The translations under genes were made by a program, and so were the position numbers. From Eretmocerus hayati (taxonomy: Eukaryota; Arthropoda; Insecta; Hymenoptera; Aphelinidae): a DNA stretch of 64,000 nt. The notes beneath the pieces are model-generated. The model saw only the letters and a list, made by a program, of their open reading frames with translations. It had not been told where the DNA came from and did not search any database. Position 1 is the first letter of the stretch; every line of letters begins with the position of its first letter. The DNA is taken from NCBI GenBank assembly GCA_029851415.1, contig CM056744.1, positions 90,879,907-90,943,906 of the forward strand, written 5' to 3'. Shown piece after piece: positions 27,301 through 38,928 of the stretch.

Positions 27301-29959
27301 CAAGCACAATGTAGTTGTTTAAGTTCGACCATTCAGAAAAGATCGGAGGACCTTATTGTATGAATATCTGATGGCTTCAATCAATGGCTAGCACCATTGA
27401 ATTTCAGTATACTTTGATCAGGATCAGATTGGTTACTTGAACTATGCATGATCACCGAATGAGTTAATGGAAGTCACATTTATGGATGTAAATCATTGAT
27501 AGATCGGTGATCTCATTTAAATGGTCAGTCGGTACGATTCGATATTGGAGCAGTGATCATCTCTTTTCAACCACCATTGGATCGATAATGTGATGTATAC
27601 ATCTCAGATGAAGTGATTTCGTGTGCCCTCAAACTCCATTCATCAAACGCATGATCCATGGAATAAGTTACAGTTATTGGATATCTAGCCTGAATTCCTC
27701 CTCGGAAAATACTATCAACGGCGAATTCAAAAGATAAATTTTCGCATCGAAAATCGACCAACCACTCACGACTGAAAGTTACTTGAAAGTTCATCATTAT
27801 ACAAAGACAGACGAGCCCATTCGAAATTTTTCGAGTTTCAAGGATTATTAACTTTATTCCATTCGCAAAAATCGACGGCAACGAGCGTTCAAATGGCACC
27901 GGTACAGATCTAAAAATTCGTGCTGCACGATATAGATTAGTAATTTCCAGCGCGTAAACGGACTATTTCACGGCAAAATGACTGCAAAGTAGTGGATAAT
28001 CTGTGAAAGCAGCCTAACCCAGTAAGGGTTTTTCTCAGCGCGAGAAACGAGAGCGTTGTCGTATAGATAGGCGGTACGCTTTATACGAAGTAAATCCAAG
28101 CTCCGCGGTTCAATTCGATATTCAAAGAGCAGAAATGGAATGGAGGGCTCTGAGCTGCGCACACAAAGCCACGAGAGCGAGATGATAAATTGAAGCGCGC
28201 GTGGGAAACCGCAACAAAAACAAGCGACGTAAGCTGCAAAATTATGAAAGTTGAATGGCAGCGGGCGTCGTGACTAATTGTGAAACTTTATCCGGCATAA
28301 TACACTAAAACGAGCGGATAAGTCGGCTGTAGAGAGGTCGCAAGCGGTAATGCGAAAGAGACGTCGAGGTGAATCAAGAACAAAAAGCGCCCGGACAATT
28401 AAACTTTCACCTGCCCACCACTGGGCGCTTTGTGCCAGCTCCGCGCGTTCGTCTCAAACTTTCAATGGATTTCTTGATTCTTGGCTGGCAGTGCCCGACA
28501 CTTTTGAGCTTTCGACAAATCAGATTCTACGAAATTCATCACGGACAAGTGCCGCATGGACTCTTTTGAGAGCTGGATTCTTGAGCGACTCTTTGAGTTG
28601 TGGTAGAGTGAGCAAAGAGGACGACAGGACAGACACTCATAATTGACTCGTCTTCGAGAGGCAGAGCGGTTAACCTCGCCTCGCCAATCGTCAAGCTGTG
28701 AATGAAATATGGCACGGCGAAAGCTCTCCCTCAAAGTATCAACTTCGCGGGACTGTCACTGCAGCAAGTTCTTGATAATTCATTCGATTGGTCAGATCGA
28801 CCATCTGACATCTTTTGCGCTCGTTGATTCGACGAACTACATTTTGACTTACTTTCATAAGAAGTCGAACTGGTCCTGGCAAATACATCGGGCAATTTTT
28901 GAACCCATGCGAACTCTGACCATTGAGTGGGTCGATAATTGAGTTATTTTTACAGCTGGCAAACTCCACGTAAGTCAGGGAAAATGTTGTTCAAAAATAC
29001 TGTAATTTGACTCAAAAAAGCTTCAAGCGACAAATTCGACCTGGGATGACTCAACAATTGCCAAAACGGAATCTAAACTTGGGATGAATATATCAATGGG
29101 CCCAGATTGACTTTCCACTCTCGCACTATGTATAAAAGTCTCGAGGGACAAAGTTGGCACGATTAAGCCGTATCGATGTTTACGAGCGCCAATAAAGTTT
29201 TCTCGTACACAAGTTTCAGCACAAGATGCGGGTGTACATAGTACATGGCAGGCCGCAACTGCTATTCTGCGGCAAGTCGAGCACGCGTGCTATGCAAACC
29301 GCTGAAGCAAAATGCAGTCAGCCGCTCCAACGACTACGACGCACCAAAAGCTTGCCGCATAATATACCCGATACATGTTCACATACCGATGCCTACACCT
29401 ATACAAAATACCCGTAATGCCAAAGTTATGCCTAAGGTTATAGTTCACGAAGGCTCATACATCGCTGGCTTTGGAACTCGAAAGTCGCCGAGGCATACAT
29501 GTAACAACGCCTGTGTTATTAGAGTTCGGTCTCGCCTCGGTGAGCGCGCTGCGCCAATTATATTCCACACTTTATTATGTTATATAAGTTGTGCACTTTG
29601 TGTGGACTCTTTTGAGTCGAGCTCCTATAAGTTACATTAGCGCCAATTAAATATGCGAGTTGGACAATAGAGTTTGGTCTCTGTGGGTGCAGGTGCGAGG
29701 TTACTCGGGAGTCTTGTAGTATCTTCTGAGATTTTTGGATGTTAATAAGATGCACAGTTGAAGCTCATGCGAGCGTGGCTGTATTTGGGGCATAGATTAC
29801 GACGATCTTTGGAAAGAATCCATACGGTCATTCTGATTCAATGATAGTACACGAAATTGTGTTATAATTTTTCAATATAATAGGGATGAGTTGGAAAAGA
29901 TTTTGTCCAAGTTGGCCCAGCTCGGATTTGCGTGAACTACATCCTGAAAATTTTGGATA
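24314..29959. other. no gene seen (5.6 kb)
   Basis: No recognisable coding exon, RNA gene or transposon terminus. Open frames of up to about 110 codons occur (25282-25623 minus, 27567-27899 minus) but lack familiar motifs and cannot be supported as genes. Confidence 0.4.
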
Positions 29960-30775
29960 AAGAGCTGAGTTACTTTTTTTTTTTTTTTTTTTTTCGAGAT
30001 CCCCTTGCAGCCTCTTGGGCCTAGCACGGGGTGCCCCTTTACCACCTTGGTGTGAAGGGTTTCGCCCGAATTTTTCCTCTACTTGTGGATTCCAGCTTCC
30101 TTGAAGTGACCTACGCCATGGTTTGCAGCCATGAGATGCCTCTCTCCAATGCCGGTAAGGCCGACATTCCCTGTCTCACGAAGTGTGACATCGGATCCGC
30201 TGTACCCTTAGGGCCTCGACAGAAAGTGCGCGATGCTCTTTTCTCCACTTTTTCCCCCGTGTATAAGCATAGGCGCTGTAGTTGCAGTCGCCGCCACGGG
30301 CTGCGCTACTTCCACGGGGAAAAAAGGGGGAAAAAGAGCAAATGCGCACTTTCTGTCGAGGCCCTCAGCGTTCCCGGAAAAAGCCTCTTCATGGTTTGCA
30401 AGGCCATGATTTGGTGAGACTCAAGCTCCAATGCCGGTAAGGCCGACATTCCCCGCACCTCCCTGTGCACTCAGGGAGGCACGTCGGGTCGGCTTATTAA
30501 CTCCCAACGTTTACCTACCCTCCCTCTGCTTCGCATTCGCCCAAGGCCCACTAGTCGAACCTCATGAAATGGGAAAAACCCAGGATTTCTCTGAAGGCTG
30601 ATCCCGGGGAAAACGCCATTCCAAAGCAGACGGGGTGTGATGGGTCCTTTTCCCTTCGAAAAAATTTCCGAGTGATTTCGGCGGGAATCGAACCCACGAC
30701 CCCTCGAGCAGTGTTGATTCCGAAGCTAGCACGCTACCGACTGAGCCAACACTGCTCTTAAGAGCTGAGTTACTT
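29960..30775 (-). mobile_element. tRNA-derived SINE with 16-bp target duplication
   Basis: The element (body 29976-30759) is on the minus strand. The tRNA-like head has a perfect A box TGGCTCAGTCGG (complement at 30737-30748) and a perfect B box GGTTCGATTCC (complement at 30684-30694), so RNA polymerase III transcription is expected. The 3' end is a poly-A tail (T run from 29976). Identical 16-bp direct repeats AAGAGCTGAGTTACTT flank it (29960-29975 and 30760-30775), the mark of LINE-driven insertion. At about 784 bp it is long for a SINE. The extra length comes from an internal hairpin and a duplicated block. It is probably quite young, given the intact duplication. Confidence 0.9.
30211..30364. 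repeat. long hairpin inside the SINE
   Basis: The arms (about 30211-30262 and 30311-30364) pair over about 50 bp: GGGCCTCGACAGAAAGTGCG against CGCACTTTCTGTCGAGGCCC. A loop of about 48 nt separates them. Flanking TTA and TCA could be a 3-bp target duplication of a small MITE nested in the SINE. A short block containing AATGCCGGTAAGGCCGACAT also occurs twice, on either side of the hairpin (about 30150 and 30431). Confidence 0.8.
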
Positions 30776-31924
30776 AATTGGAATGAATGTCTGCGCATCA
30801 AACCGGCTAGTGGAAACGTTGAGAGGGAACTTATGGCGATGTATCAGAGAGAAAGAGTGAAAACTCGTTCTCACAGATGTACTCTGAACTTTTTTCCCTT
30901 CCTCCCGTGAGTCACTAACTGCCACGAATATCCAAAAAAGCTCACGGAAATTCAATTCGCTCGAGGTTGACCATCGGGGTCTTATTCCTTTCCTGGCAGC
31001 TATTCCATTCCAGTCTGCTGAGCGTTTCTATAGTAGCTCATAATTTTTCTGAGCCTTTGAAAGAAGTTCTCTTGTTTCAGTTCGTTCAGATAACACTATA
31101 GTAACCGAAAATGGGAATAATTTCTTGTAGCTTCGATTTATTATTTGTGCACTTGAATATAGAAAAGCTGCGACCATACTCCGGTCGATTAGAATAAAAG
31201 CCATCGTGGTAAGAATGCCGATTAGTGAGACCCACTGGGCGACAATTCCACTAGTAGGATATATACGATTGATTTATGATCACCTTCCATATATGAAGTC
31301 CAGCTCGGAATCCCCACAGACCCGCAACCGGGCACGCACCTCAGTACATTCAGGTTTTCCAACAATAGGTATCTAATTTTTAAATAATTGCAAACACTTG
31401 GCGGATTGGATAATTGAGTCAGCGCTCTTCCCATTAGAATTTCTAATCGTTTGAGCTTTGTTGCGTCTCAAAACTCGTGATACATTTTACGAGATTCGAA
31501 AAAAGGCAATCTTGAGCTGTCCCTGCCGCATCATAGGAACCACGCGGTCATGCATTACTTTGCCATTTTCCAAACCTCGCAAAATACATCACGAGTTTTG
31601 AGACCCAACAAAGCTCGAACGATTAGAAATTCTATTGGGAAGAGCGCTGACTCAATGATTTGGTCCAAAATGTGTTTGCAACTATTTAAAAATCATATAT
31701 TGTTTGAATTACGCTATGCAAATCACCGTGGCGCCATTTATGGAGTAGTGAGTAGTATGGACTGGCCTTTAAGAGCAGTATTAGATTAGGATTACACGTA
31801 ATCAAAGGCAAAGAGGATACTTTCACGCTTTTTTGTAATCCAGAGGAGGATGGTCTTCGCCATTTGACGGACGTTTCAGAAACATTTTTGACTCGCCCTT
31901 GCAGTTTTCTCGACAGTCAATTAA
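30776..31924. other. no gene seen; one inverted repeat
   Basis: I recognise no gene. The notable content is the inverted repeat at 31371-31700. Short open frames overlap that repeat and are not supported. Confidence 0.45.
31371..31700. repeat. inverted repeat, arms about 125 bp
   Basis: The left arm 31371-31493 and right arm 31576-31700 are diverged reverse complements, with blocks TGAGTCAGCGCTCTTCCCA and TCAAAACTCGTGAT conserved. The spacer is about 80 bp. No terminal repeats or target duplication are obvious. It is probably an old MITE or a local inverted duplication. Confidence 0.75.
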
Positions 31925-32404
31925 GGCTAGGGGATAGGGCTGCGCCATATTGGATTTGCTAGGGAAGAGACCCAGAATCCGTTCGGAGAATATATCAATT
32001 TATAATAAACCAAATTGTCTGGAAATTGATATGTGTATATAAAATCCCTCTCTAAAGAGCGCTACATTGCCAAAAGTCATATTTTATGCTGAAAAGTTAT
32101 TTTTGCAAATTGTGCTTCCAACGTCGTCTGCTCCTACGTGGCCAGTCAGTGCCGAAATCGATCCCACGCAACGCGATCACACAACTTATCGAAAACTTTG
32201 CTATGTAGCGCTCTTCTTTTGGATCTGAAGATTATGATAAATGCCTCCTTTCGATGAAACTCGTCGTAAAACTTTAGATAAATCCCGAACGGCAGCGAAT
32301 GCGATGGTCCCGCTTGGTTCTCGATGAGTTCTAGGGGCGGCCAGCCTGCTATGTGAGCGTCAGAGCGTCAGCTGAAGGGTGTTTCTTTACATTCGCAAGT
32401 ATAC

Positions 32405-32641
32405 GGTTGTAATGGTTCGAAGCTCTAGTGCGGTGGCGCCACGGTCTGTAACGTGAGTTTACGCACACACTCTCTTGTCTGTGAGCTCACGGACGCCAAG
32501 CAGACGCAAACATGTATGAGTCTCACTCACACATGGTCGTGCCCCAAAATTATCGGTGAGCTCACGGACAAGAGAGTGTGTGCGTAAACTCACGTTACAG
32601 ACCGTGGCGCCACCGCACTAGAGCTTCGGACCATTACAACC
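32405..32641. mobile_element. hairpin MITE with arms of about 87 bp
   Basis: The inverted arms are almost perfect: GGTTGTAATGGTTCGAAGCT at the left and AGCTTCGGACCATTACAACC at the right. Inside they contain TGGCGCCA and GTGAGTTTACGCACACACTC. The loop is about 60 bp. TA lies at or next to both ends, so a TA target duplication is possible. It is non-coding. An RNA from it would form a long double-stranded hairpin. Confidence 0.85.
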
Positions 32642-32959
32642 TAATAAGCGCGAGCATCAAGTTCTTCTGCTACTGTTTCGAGACACCAGTACTGCAAGTC
32701 AGAGACATGGAGGCAGATTCGGCAGATTCACGGGCTTTTTACTAATGAAAATCGAACCTTTGGGTGGTTATAGTTGGACTTTTTACCCTAGGTAAACACC
32801 AAAATTTTCTCAAATAAACTTTGACGAATGGAGCTAGCAGTTGTATTATCAGAAACCTCTTTCGTTGAAATAAACAAGGTAAGAAAAGATTGATTTGAAA
32901 CACTGACACAGACTGAAACTCATCACTGGAACATCAACAAATGATTCTACATTCTCTGG

Positions 32960-34040
32960 TTTGTATGGGGAAGATTTGATATTTTCGGTCTCTGGATCAT
33001 TTCTGACTATTCTAATCATTTTATTCAAGATTCCAACTTGAACATCCGGTAACACTTGATTAGAATGGCGTATCCGGGTCATTTCCAAAGATGAAGTAAA
33101 TACTGGAATACTGCGTTGAAATTTAGAACATGTCTGCTCAAATCTTTGTACTTCAGAGGGATGATTGCATGTTGAGTTATTCAAATACCTAGATATTTGG
33201 CTGAGTTCTGAAGTTTTTGTGACCAAGATTTAGGAAGTAGACTACAGAACTTTTTATTGCACTGAAGATGTATTGGGACAATACAGAATGTCATTATTGT
33301 GTGGGGGTCTTTGGATCATTTCTGATCAATTCAGTTATTCTATTCAAGGTTCCATCTTGAACATCTCAAATTACTTGGTCAAAATGGCGCATCCGGGTCA
33401 CTTTCAGAGGTGAAGTCTATCTTGGAATAGTGAATTGAGATCCAAATCATACATACTGAGATCCCTAGACTTTAGAGCGATGATTGCATGTTTATTCATC
33501 TGGATCCGTTGGAATTTGGTAGAGTTCTGAAGTTCTTGTTACCAAAAATCGAAAAGTTGGACTAAAGATTTCATAATATTCTAGATCTACTGTAAAGATA
33601 CAGAATGTGGTTGTTGTGTGTAGGCCTTTGGTTCAATCCTGATCAATCCCATCATTCTACTCAAGGTTTGAATTTGAATACCCCAAAATATTTGGGCAAA
33701 ATGGCGCTTCCGGATCACTTTCACAGGTAAACTCAATCTTGAAATGATGCTTTGAGATCCAAATCATATTAGCAAGATCCTTATATTTTAGAGGGATGAT
33801 TGCATGTTCACTCATCTGGATCTGTTGAAATTCGCTTGAATTATGAAGCTTTGTGTGACCAAAGAGTTAAAAGTTGAAAAACTTGACTATACTAAAGATG
33901 AGTTGTAAAAATATAAGGTTTGCAAACAAGTCTGTTACAACAACCATGGTTATAACAACACATAACGTGTGGATTTTTGGTTCATATCTGATGAATGTAT
34001 CATTCCACTCAACTCATAGAATCTATACTTTAAAGTCATA
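32960..34040 (+). repeat. diverged tandem repeat, unit about 320 bp
   Basis: Blocks such as GGATCATTTCTGA and AATGGCGtATCCGGGTCA recur near 32995, 33315, 33635 and 33980. They are followed each time by GAGGGATGATTGCATGTT. Three full units and a partial one are visible, well diverged. The minus-strand open frame 32849-33226 lies within this repeat and is not supported as a gene. Confidence 0.8.
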
Positions 34041-34052
34041 AACTATAACCCG

Positions 34053-35393
34053 AAATACGCTGCTAAAAGAGATTAGCAGAAAGCTTTCTCTTGGCGAGAT
34101 CTGCGATAACTGAGCAATAGTGTAATTTTTCTAGTGACAATTTTCCATTCACTCTTCTATACATCTTTTTGAAGCGACTTCGACTTTGAGTGGATCAAAT
34201 TCGTTTTCAACCAATTGATGTAGAATGATATGTAAGTGTATCTCTATTTGATTGAAAAGCTTGTCGATTAATTGTGGTACGACATATGAGAATAAAAAGA
34301 GTTTTAGATTGGATTTTGACGACTTACTCTTACGAGATTACCTCTTAGGGTAATCCAGATGATGTCGATTATTTTTCGAGTTATCTTTCCCAGGAAGCTT
34401 GTGAGTGGAAATTAGGGAATATAAACTATATCTTTATCACCAATATCTATCGTTTGGTTGAGACAGAATTTTGATAAAATTGGTTTAAGGGCGATAAAAA
34501 TGAGAATTTTGATAAAAATTTCAATTTTTCCAAAATATCCTGGTTTAAAGCGATGAAATGGAATTTCGGTGTTAACCAATCGATAGATCGTGCAGAATTG
34601 ATGATAATTTAGGTCATCAGAATTGAGACAAAAGAGTGATGAAGGAAGGTACGAGGAAAGAATGAATATTAAGAAAAATTTTGCATTATTTTTTGAGTTA
34701 TTCTTTAGAGGAAGGTTTCCAGAGGGATTTGGGCCATCTAGTCTGAGGTTTTTTGGATGATATCTATCGTTTGGTTGAGACAGAATTTGGATGCAGTGGG
34801 TTTAAAAAGGCTCAAAAACAAATTTTTGGTGAAAAATATTGATTTTTTTGAAAATTTGAGATCTGTAAAGATTAAATGAAATTTCGGTATTAACCAATCG
34901 ATAGATCTCGCAGAAAAAATCATAGTTTAGGTGACTCAATTTGTTGTGAGAGTGTGTGAGAAAAAGATATTTATGTATTAAAAGTCGAAATTTGAGCACT
35001 TTTGGTTGAAAAAGCCCGTGGATCAAATTTGACTGGGAGCCGAAAGGTGCCAAATCACTGAGCTCTCAGAAATTGTATTCTGGACAACTTGTAGAAAGCC
35101 AAAAGTTGATAAGGTGACCAGTAAAAGAGAAAGCGTGTCCGGTATAAAACAAGAAACACACACACACACAAACACGGACAAAGGGGTGCAAACATGAGTT
35201 TCTAGCTGATGTGGAAGACCATTAGGACGAAAAGTGTTACCTACAATTGATAGATTTTGGCGAGAGGAAGAAAATGGTCTAAGCCTTTTTTAGATAAACG
35301 GAATTTTGTTGAAGAAAATATTGGATTTTGTAGAAAGTTTGATCAAAATTTCGCTGGTGTGAAAAAAAGCTTTCTCTTTAGAGACAGCAAAAA
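34053..35393 (-). mobile_element. Helitron/DINE-like non-autonomous element, copy 2
   Basis: This is the inverted relative of the element at 7895-10422. Read on the minus strand, it starts TTTTTGCT and the palindrome TCTCTAAAGAGAAAGC. It shares TCTCGCCAAAATCTA and the CA/GT microsatellite (35158-35170). It ends with the same CTGCTAA...TTAGCAG hairpin and CGTATTT. The flanking sequences differ completely, so these ends define the family boundaries. Shorter than copy 1 because it lacks the 848-bp duplication. It is nested in the TTAA-flanked element. Confidence 0.6.
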
Positions 35394-35738
35394 GGCTCAA
35401 ATACAGTCTTTGATGTGCATATCTGAATGATTTTGAGTAATCGCTGAGCAAGATCAAATTTGAGTTTGTTCATTCTACTTCATTCAATTACATGTACGCA
35501 CATGGATACTGTATTGCATGCATATATGATGATACTTAGTTATGATGATCACCAGTGATCACACGACATACACATACACCAACATGACACACACAGATAC
35601 AGATATTAGGTATGGTTTGGTGGGGTGGCGACCCCCGGTGATCACGAGTTCAAACGCTCAGAGACTTGGTGACATCAGGGGTGCCACCATGTCACTTGGG
35701 CCGATTCAATATGGCGCAGCCCTATCCCCTCGCCTTAA

Positions 35739-37328
35739 TAAACTGATGATAACGAGAACCTCGAACTTTATCTCGTCTAATACTAACGATAGAGGCAGAC
35801 GTTCATACTAAAATCAAGCAGAAGTTGGGCTGTTCTTCATTACACTCAAATTGATGAATCGGCCACGTCGAATTCAACAGAGGTGTCTCCACCACTACCA
35901 CGACGGTGTGTCTGACCAAAGCTTTATCCTAACCACTTGGTGAGAGTCGCGCGGGAAGTTCGGCATCGTGTACATCTGCCATCCAGCTCGAGCTGCACCA
36001 GCCGAGTATAATGAAATTTCTGTCGGACTGAGAAATTTGACGTGTCCGTTGGGTGTTCTTGAGCGAGTTAATTGCCCGGCTTTGTGGCGCAGTATATAGG
36101 CAGCAGCGACCACGACGACGGATATGTCACTTTTCTTTTTCGCTTTCCTCAACCACATGCTCCACTGCAACTGCTGCTTTATTAATATACCGGCGTGCAT
36201 ACAGCGACTCACGCTCCGAAGCTATACCAGTTTTGTGTTTTACCGGATGTACGGTCGATTTCTGTGGTTTGGATTCATGGGTTAATCGTTTTTGGGAGAT
36301 CAACAGGCTCATATCTATGCGACAAAAGTAGGTTTTGTTGGGCCGAGCGCAAATGAGAGGCTAACAGATTTTCCTCTCTTTTCGATCTTCTTTTTTTTCA
36401 TGCATCTCCAGCTGATTGACTCCTAGTTGATATTCAATTGGGGATAGAGAATGAATAAAACGCAGATGCAAAATGGCGTTATTCGAATGACTGATTTATG
36501 AAGCAAGAAAAAGTTCGCGAATAAGAATATCAGACTTGAAAATGTGAACCAAATATGAGAGTGGAAACTCAAAATTTGACAATAGGTTCAAAGTTTGAAA
36601 ATACTCTCCTCACTTGCAACTGTTACACTTCAATTAGCACGCGTACAGTACCATGTGGCTTGAATATTATATAAATAAAGCCGGTTCGTCGAGTACGTTA
36701 CATTCATAATCAACAATGGAGGCAAGAATTCTACTATACAACTGTAGCCGCAATTCAAAACGCATGGGGGATAATTATATTTCATTCTAAGCGAAATTGG
36801 ATTTCGTGGATTCAATGGGCTTGATAACCACGGAAAATTGGACAAACTTTCAATACAGATCCGCTCTGAGCGATAATAGCGAACGAACTATGGAGATTCA
36901 ACGCAGAGAACGGGACATTCCTTTTGCGTATGTCAAGGGGATTACTGTTCATATAGAGCAGTACGGTTTCATGAAGTGAGTCGAGTTACTCCCTTGCAAT
37001 AATTATAACCATTCAGAAACCACTTAAAATTATTCTTGGAAACATTGACTACTTTGATGATTGAAATGAGTTTTCAATCGTCATCGGTGAAACGAGTCCC
37101 TCTTCAACTGGTTTAATGGATGAACTCTTGAGGATATCCGGTGGCCAATATATCAAAATTTCAATTCGATTGGGGAAGCTGAGTTAAAAGGTATACTTGG
37201 GAGAAATCTGAAGGATCAGTGACGAGTATTCATCATCATTTGGGAAAAACAGAAAAAGAAGTAGTACGTGAACGATGGACCTCCACGTCGAGGATATTCT
37301 TCGTTTCCAATGTTTTCTCAATCAAATA
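35739..37328. other. no gene seen
   Basis: No supportable gene. A plus-strand open frame at 37219-37575 runs across the start of the next transposon, and its codons there come from the terminal repeat, so I do not call it. Confidence 0.45.
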
Positions 37329-38006
37329 CCGTATTTACCCGTATATGAGACGCACCGAAAAAATCAGTATTGAGCACTCCAAAACAGGGGTGCGTCTTAT
37401 CTATGACAGGAAATATCTATCGGCAGCAATCGTGTATAAGACGCGCCAGAAATGTATAGAATACCGCCAAACTCAGCTGCGTATTCTTCAAACTATGCTC
37501 ACATCCGTCAACACGCGTGAATGTACGCAAAATATTGTAACTTCGTGTACGTATTTCAAATACATCGACAACTAGGTAATCGTCATGATAGCATTGCCAC
37601 ATTGCAAATTTGTATGATATTCAAAATTTCATCAACATTCAATAACATCAGTACGCTGTCGAATTTCAGTAGCTCAACAGCTGAGCAGAATTACAAATAG
37701 GGAGTTCAAGAAAAGAATTTCGTGTACAAGTTCTTTCAAACTGAAGGTTGTGCAACAAGCGGAAGCTCTTGGAAATTGAGTGGCTGACAGATTAAACGAA
37801 TCTTCTGAAGTTTGTGTGCGGATGTGACGTTATAAAAAAGAGAATCTTTCTGAATCGTGCCCGCTTTCATCTGAAATAATTCACTTCGAGTCCCATGAAA
37901 CTGGGGTGCGTCTTTATCTATGGGTGCGTTTTATCTACAGGTTCTTATTATTTTTCGATTTTTCCCCCCAAAAAGTGGGGTGCGTCTTATACACGGGTAA
38001 ATACGG
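37329..38006. mobile_element. TA-flanked DNA transposon (GACGCACC-type ends)
   Basis: The inverted termini CCGTATTTACCCGTATATGA and TTATACACGGGTAAATACGG are flanked by TA at 37327-37328 and 38007-38008, consistent with a Tc1/mariner- or pogo-type target. Extra copies of the subterminal GGTGCGTCTTAT motif lie inside (about 37389 and 37906-37940). There is no transposase, so it is non-autonomous. It ends only 57 bp from the splice donor of the Fas1 exon. Confidence 0.8.
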
Positions 38007-38062
38007 TATGTACTTTCAAAAGATGCTGGATTTCGATATTGAATAAAGTATAATATACTCAC

Positions 38063-38201
38063 ATATGTGGTAGAGCACGAGATTGTTCTCCGTTCCATCG
38101 TGATACCTCTGGAAGGCGAGATTCGTCGGGGCGAAGACGGTCACGTGCCTGTGCATCAGCGTGCTGTTTGCTATCGGGTTGCTCTCCAACAAATTGTAGA
38201 A
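38063..38201 (-). CDS. Fas1: Fasciclin-1 exon (first FAS1 domain, N-terminal part)
   Basis: Fasciclin-1 is a GPI-anchored neural cell-adhesion protein made of four FAS1 domains. This 139-bp exon encodes 46 residues beginning FYNLLESNPIANST and ending LVLYHI. It includes HVTVFAPTNLAFQRY, the first conserved block of a FAS1 domain. Its acceptor (TGTCCACAG) and donor (GTGAGT, at 38057-38062) are consensus. Codon phase is 0 at the start and 1 at the end. Agreement with insect Fas1 just after the signal peptide places it as the second or third exon. I could not find the preceding signal-peptide exon or the following exon; introns must be large. A transposon ends 57 bp downstream in the intron. The name rests on motif recognition. 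Confidence 0.88.
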
Positions 38202-38654
38202 CTGTGGACACAAAAACGCTCGTATCACAATCAAGATTCATTAGTTGTACTTCAGAGACACATTCACATTTTGAATTTCAGGTTCATTAGCAAGTAACTC
38301 TTGTGAGTTGAAACTTCACTCGAACCAAACCATCTATTTTTCCTCTCCAAAGCTATAAAAAGTCGAAATCACAGCCGCAGAGTGCACGGAAATAACGAGC
38401 CAGATTCAAATTCGCGGAATTCGCTTTTAACTCATTAAAAGGGGATGTCGGGCGGGTAATATAGAAGGCAGGCCGCATTGCGCTTTGATATCAGAGCAAA
38501 AGAGTGGTATTATAATTCTTTGAGCTGCACTCGTCGTCGTCATATCGTTTGAGAATTAATCACGCATTAGCGTTATAATTAGATATGTACCAGCTGATAC
38601 ATTCTCGAAAAAGTGGCTCGGATTATAAAACACGCACGGGGAGTGCGCATCACG
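38202..38654. other. presumed intron, no feature seen
   Basis: Intron sequence on the upstream side of the Fas1 exon (minus strand), between its acceptor and the large palindrome. No repeat or exon is recognised. Confidence 0.5.
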
Positions 38655-38928
38655 CAAACGTACGGAAGCGTGTAGAGACCACAAATTCCGCCAGGTGGCG
38701 GAGCTGCGGGGCACATGTTTTGTTCTTCTCCGCGCCCGCCGAAAGCGGCGGAGACAACGAAGATAAACCTGTAGCGGAGATCTCCGCTCCCGCCGATCGC
38801 GGGATTTTTGCATATCAAAAAATCTACAATAGAGGTTATCGAGGGTGCGCTTTCTAAGGAGAGTGTCGGCTGCTGGCATGTCGCAGTCCAGGTAGATCCT
38901 GGTCGCGATTTGTGAAAGAGCAGAGAGA

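Larger units (their letters stand above)
31925..35734. mobile_element. TTAA-flanked DNA transposon with nested insertions
   Basis: The termini GGCTAGGGGATAGGGCTGCG (31925 on) and its near-perfect complement ending at 35734 are flanked by TTAA on both sides (31921-31924 and 35735-35738). TTAA targeting is characteristic of piggyBac-like and Kolobok-like elements. A subterminal motif GCCATATTGGAT recurs in the TTAA element at 57.6 kb. No transposase is visible. The interior holds a hairpin MITE, a tandem array of about 320 bp and a Helitron/DINE-like copy. Alternatively the two ends are independent MITEs in opposite orientation, though exact TTAA on both outer edges favours one element. Confidence 0.65.

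Noticed and set aside
32849..33226. 125-codon minus-strand open frame
   Set aside because: Falls in the 320-bp tandem repeat; the other units do not keep the frame open.
35950..36010. Possible next Fas1 exon (LELDG on the minus strand after a TGCAG)
   Set aside because: Only the five residues fit; the following codons do not resemble FAS1 and no donor fits the required phase.
37219..37575. 118-codon plus-strand open frame
   Set aside because: A large part is the terminal repeat of the TA-flanked transposon.
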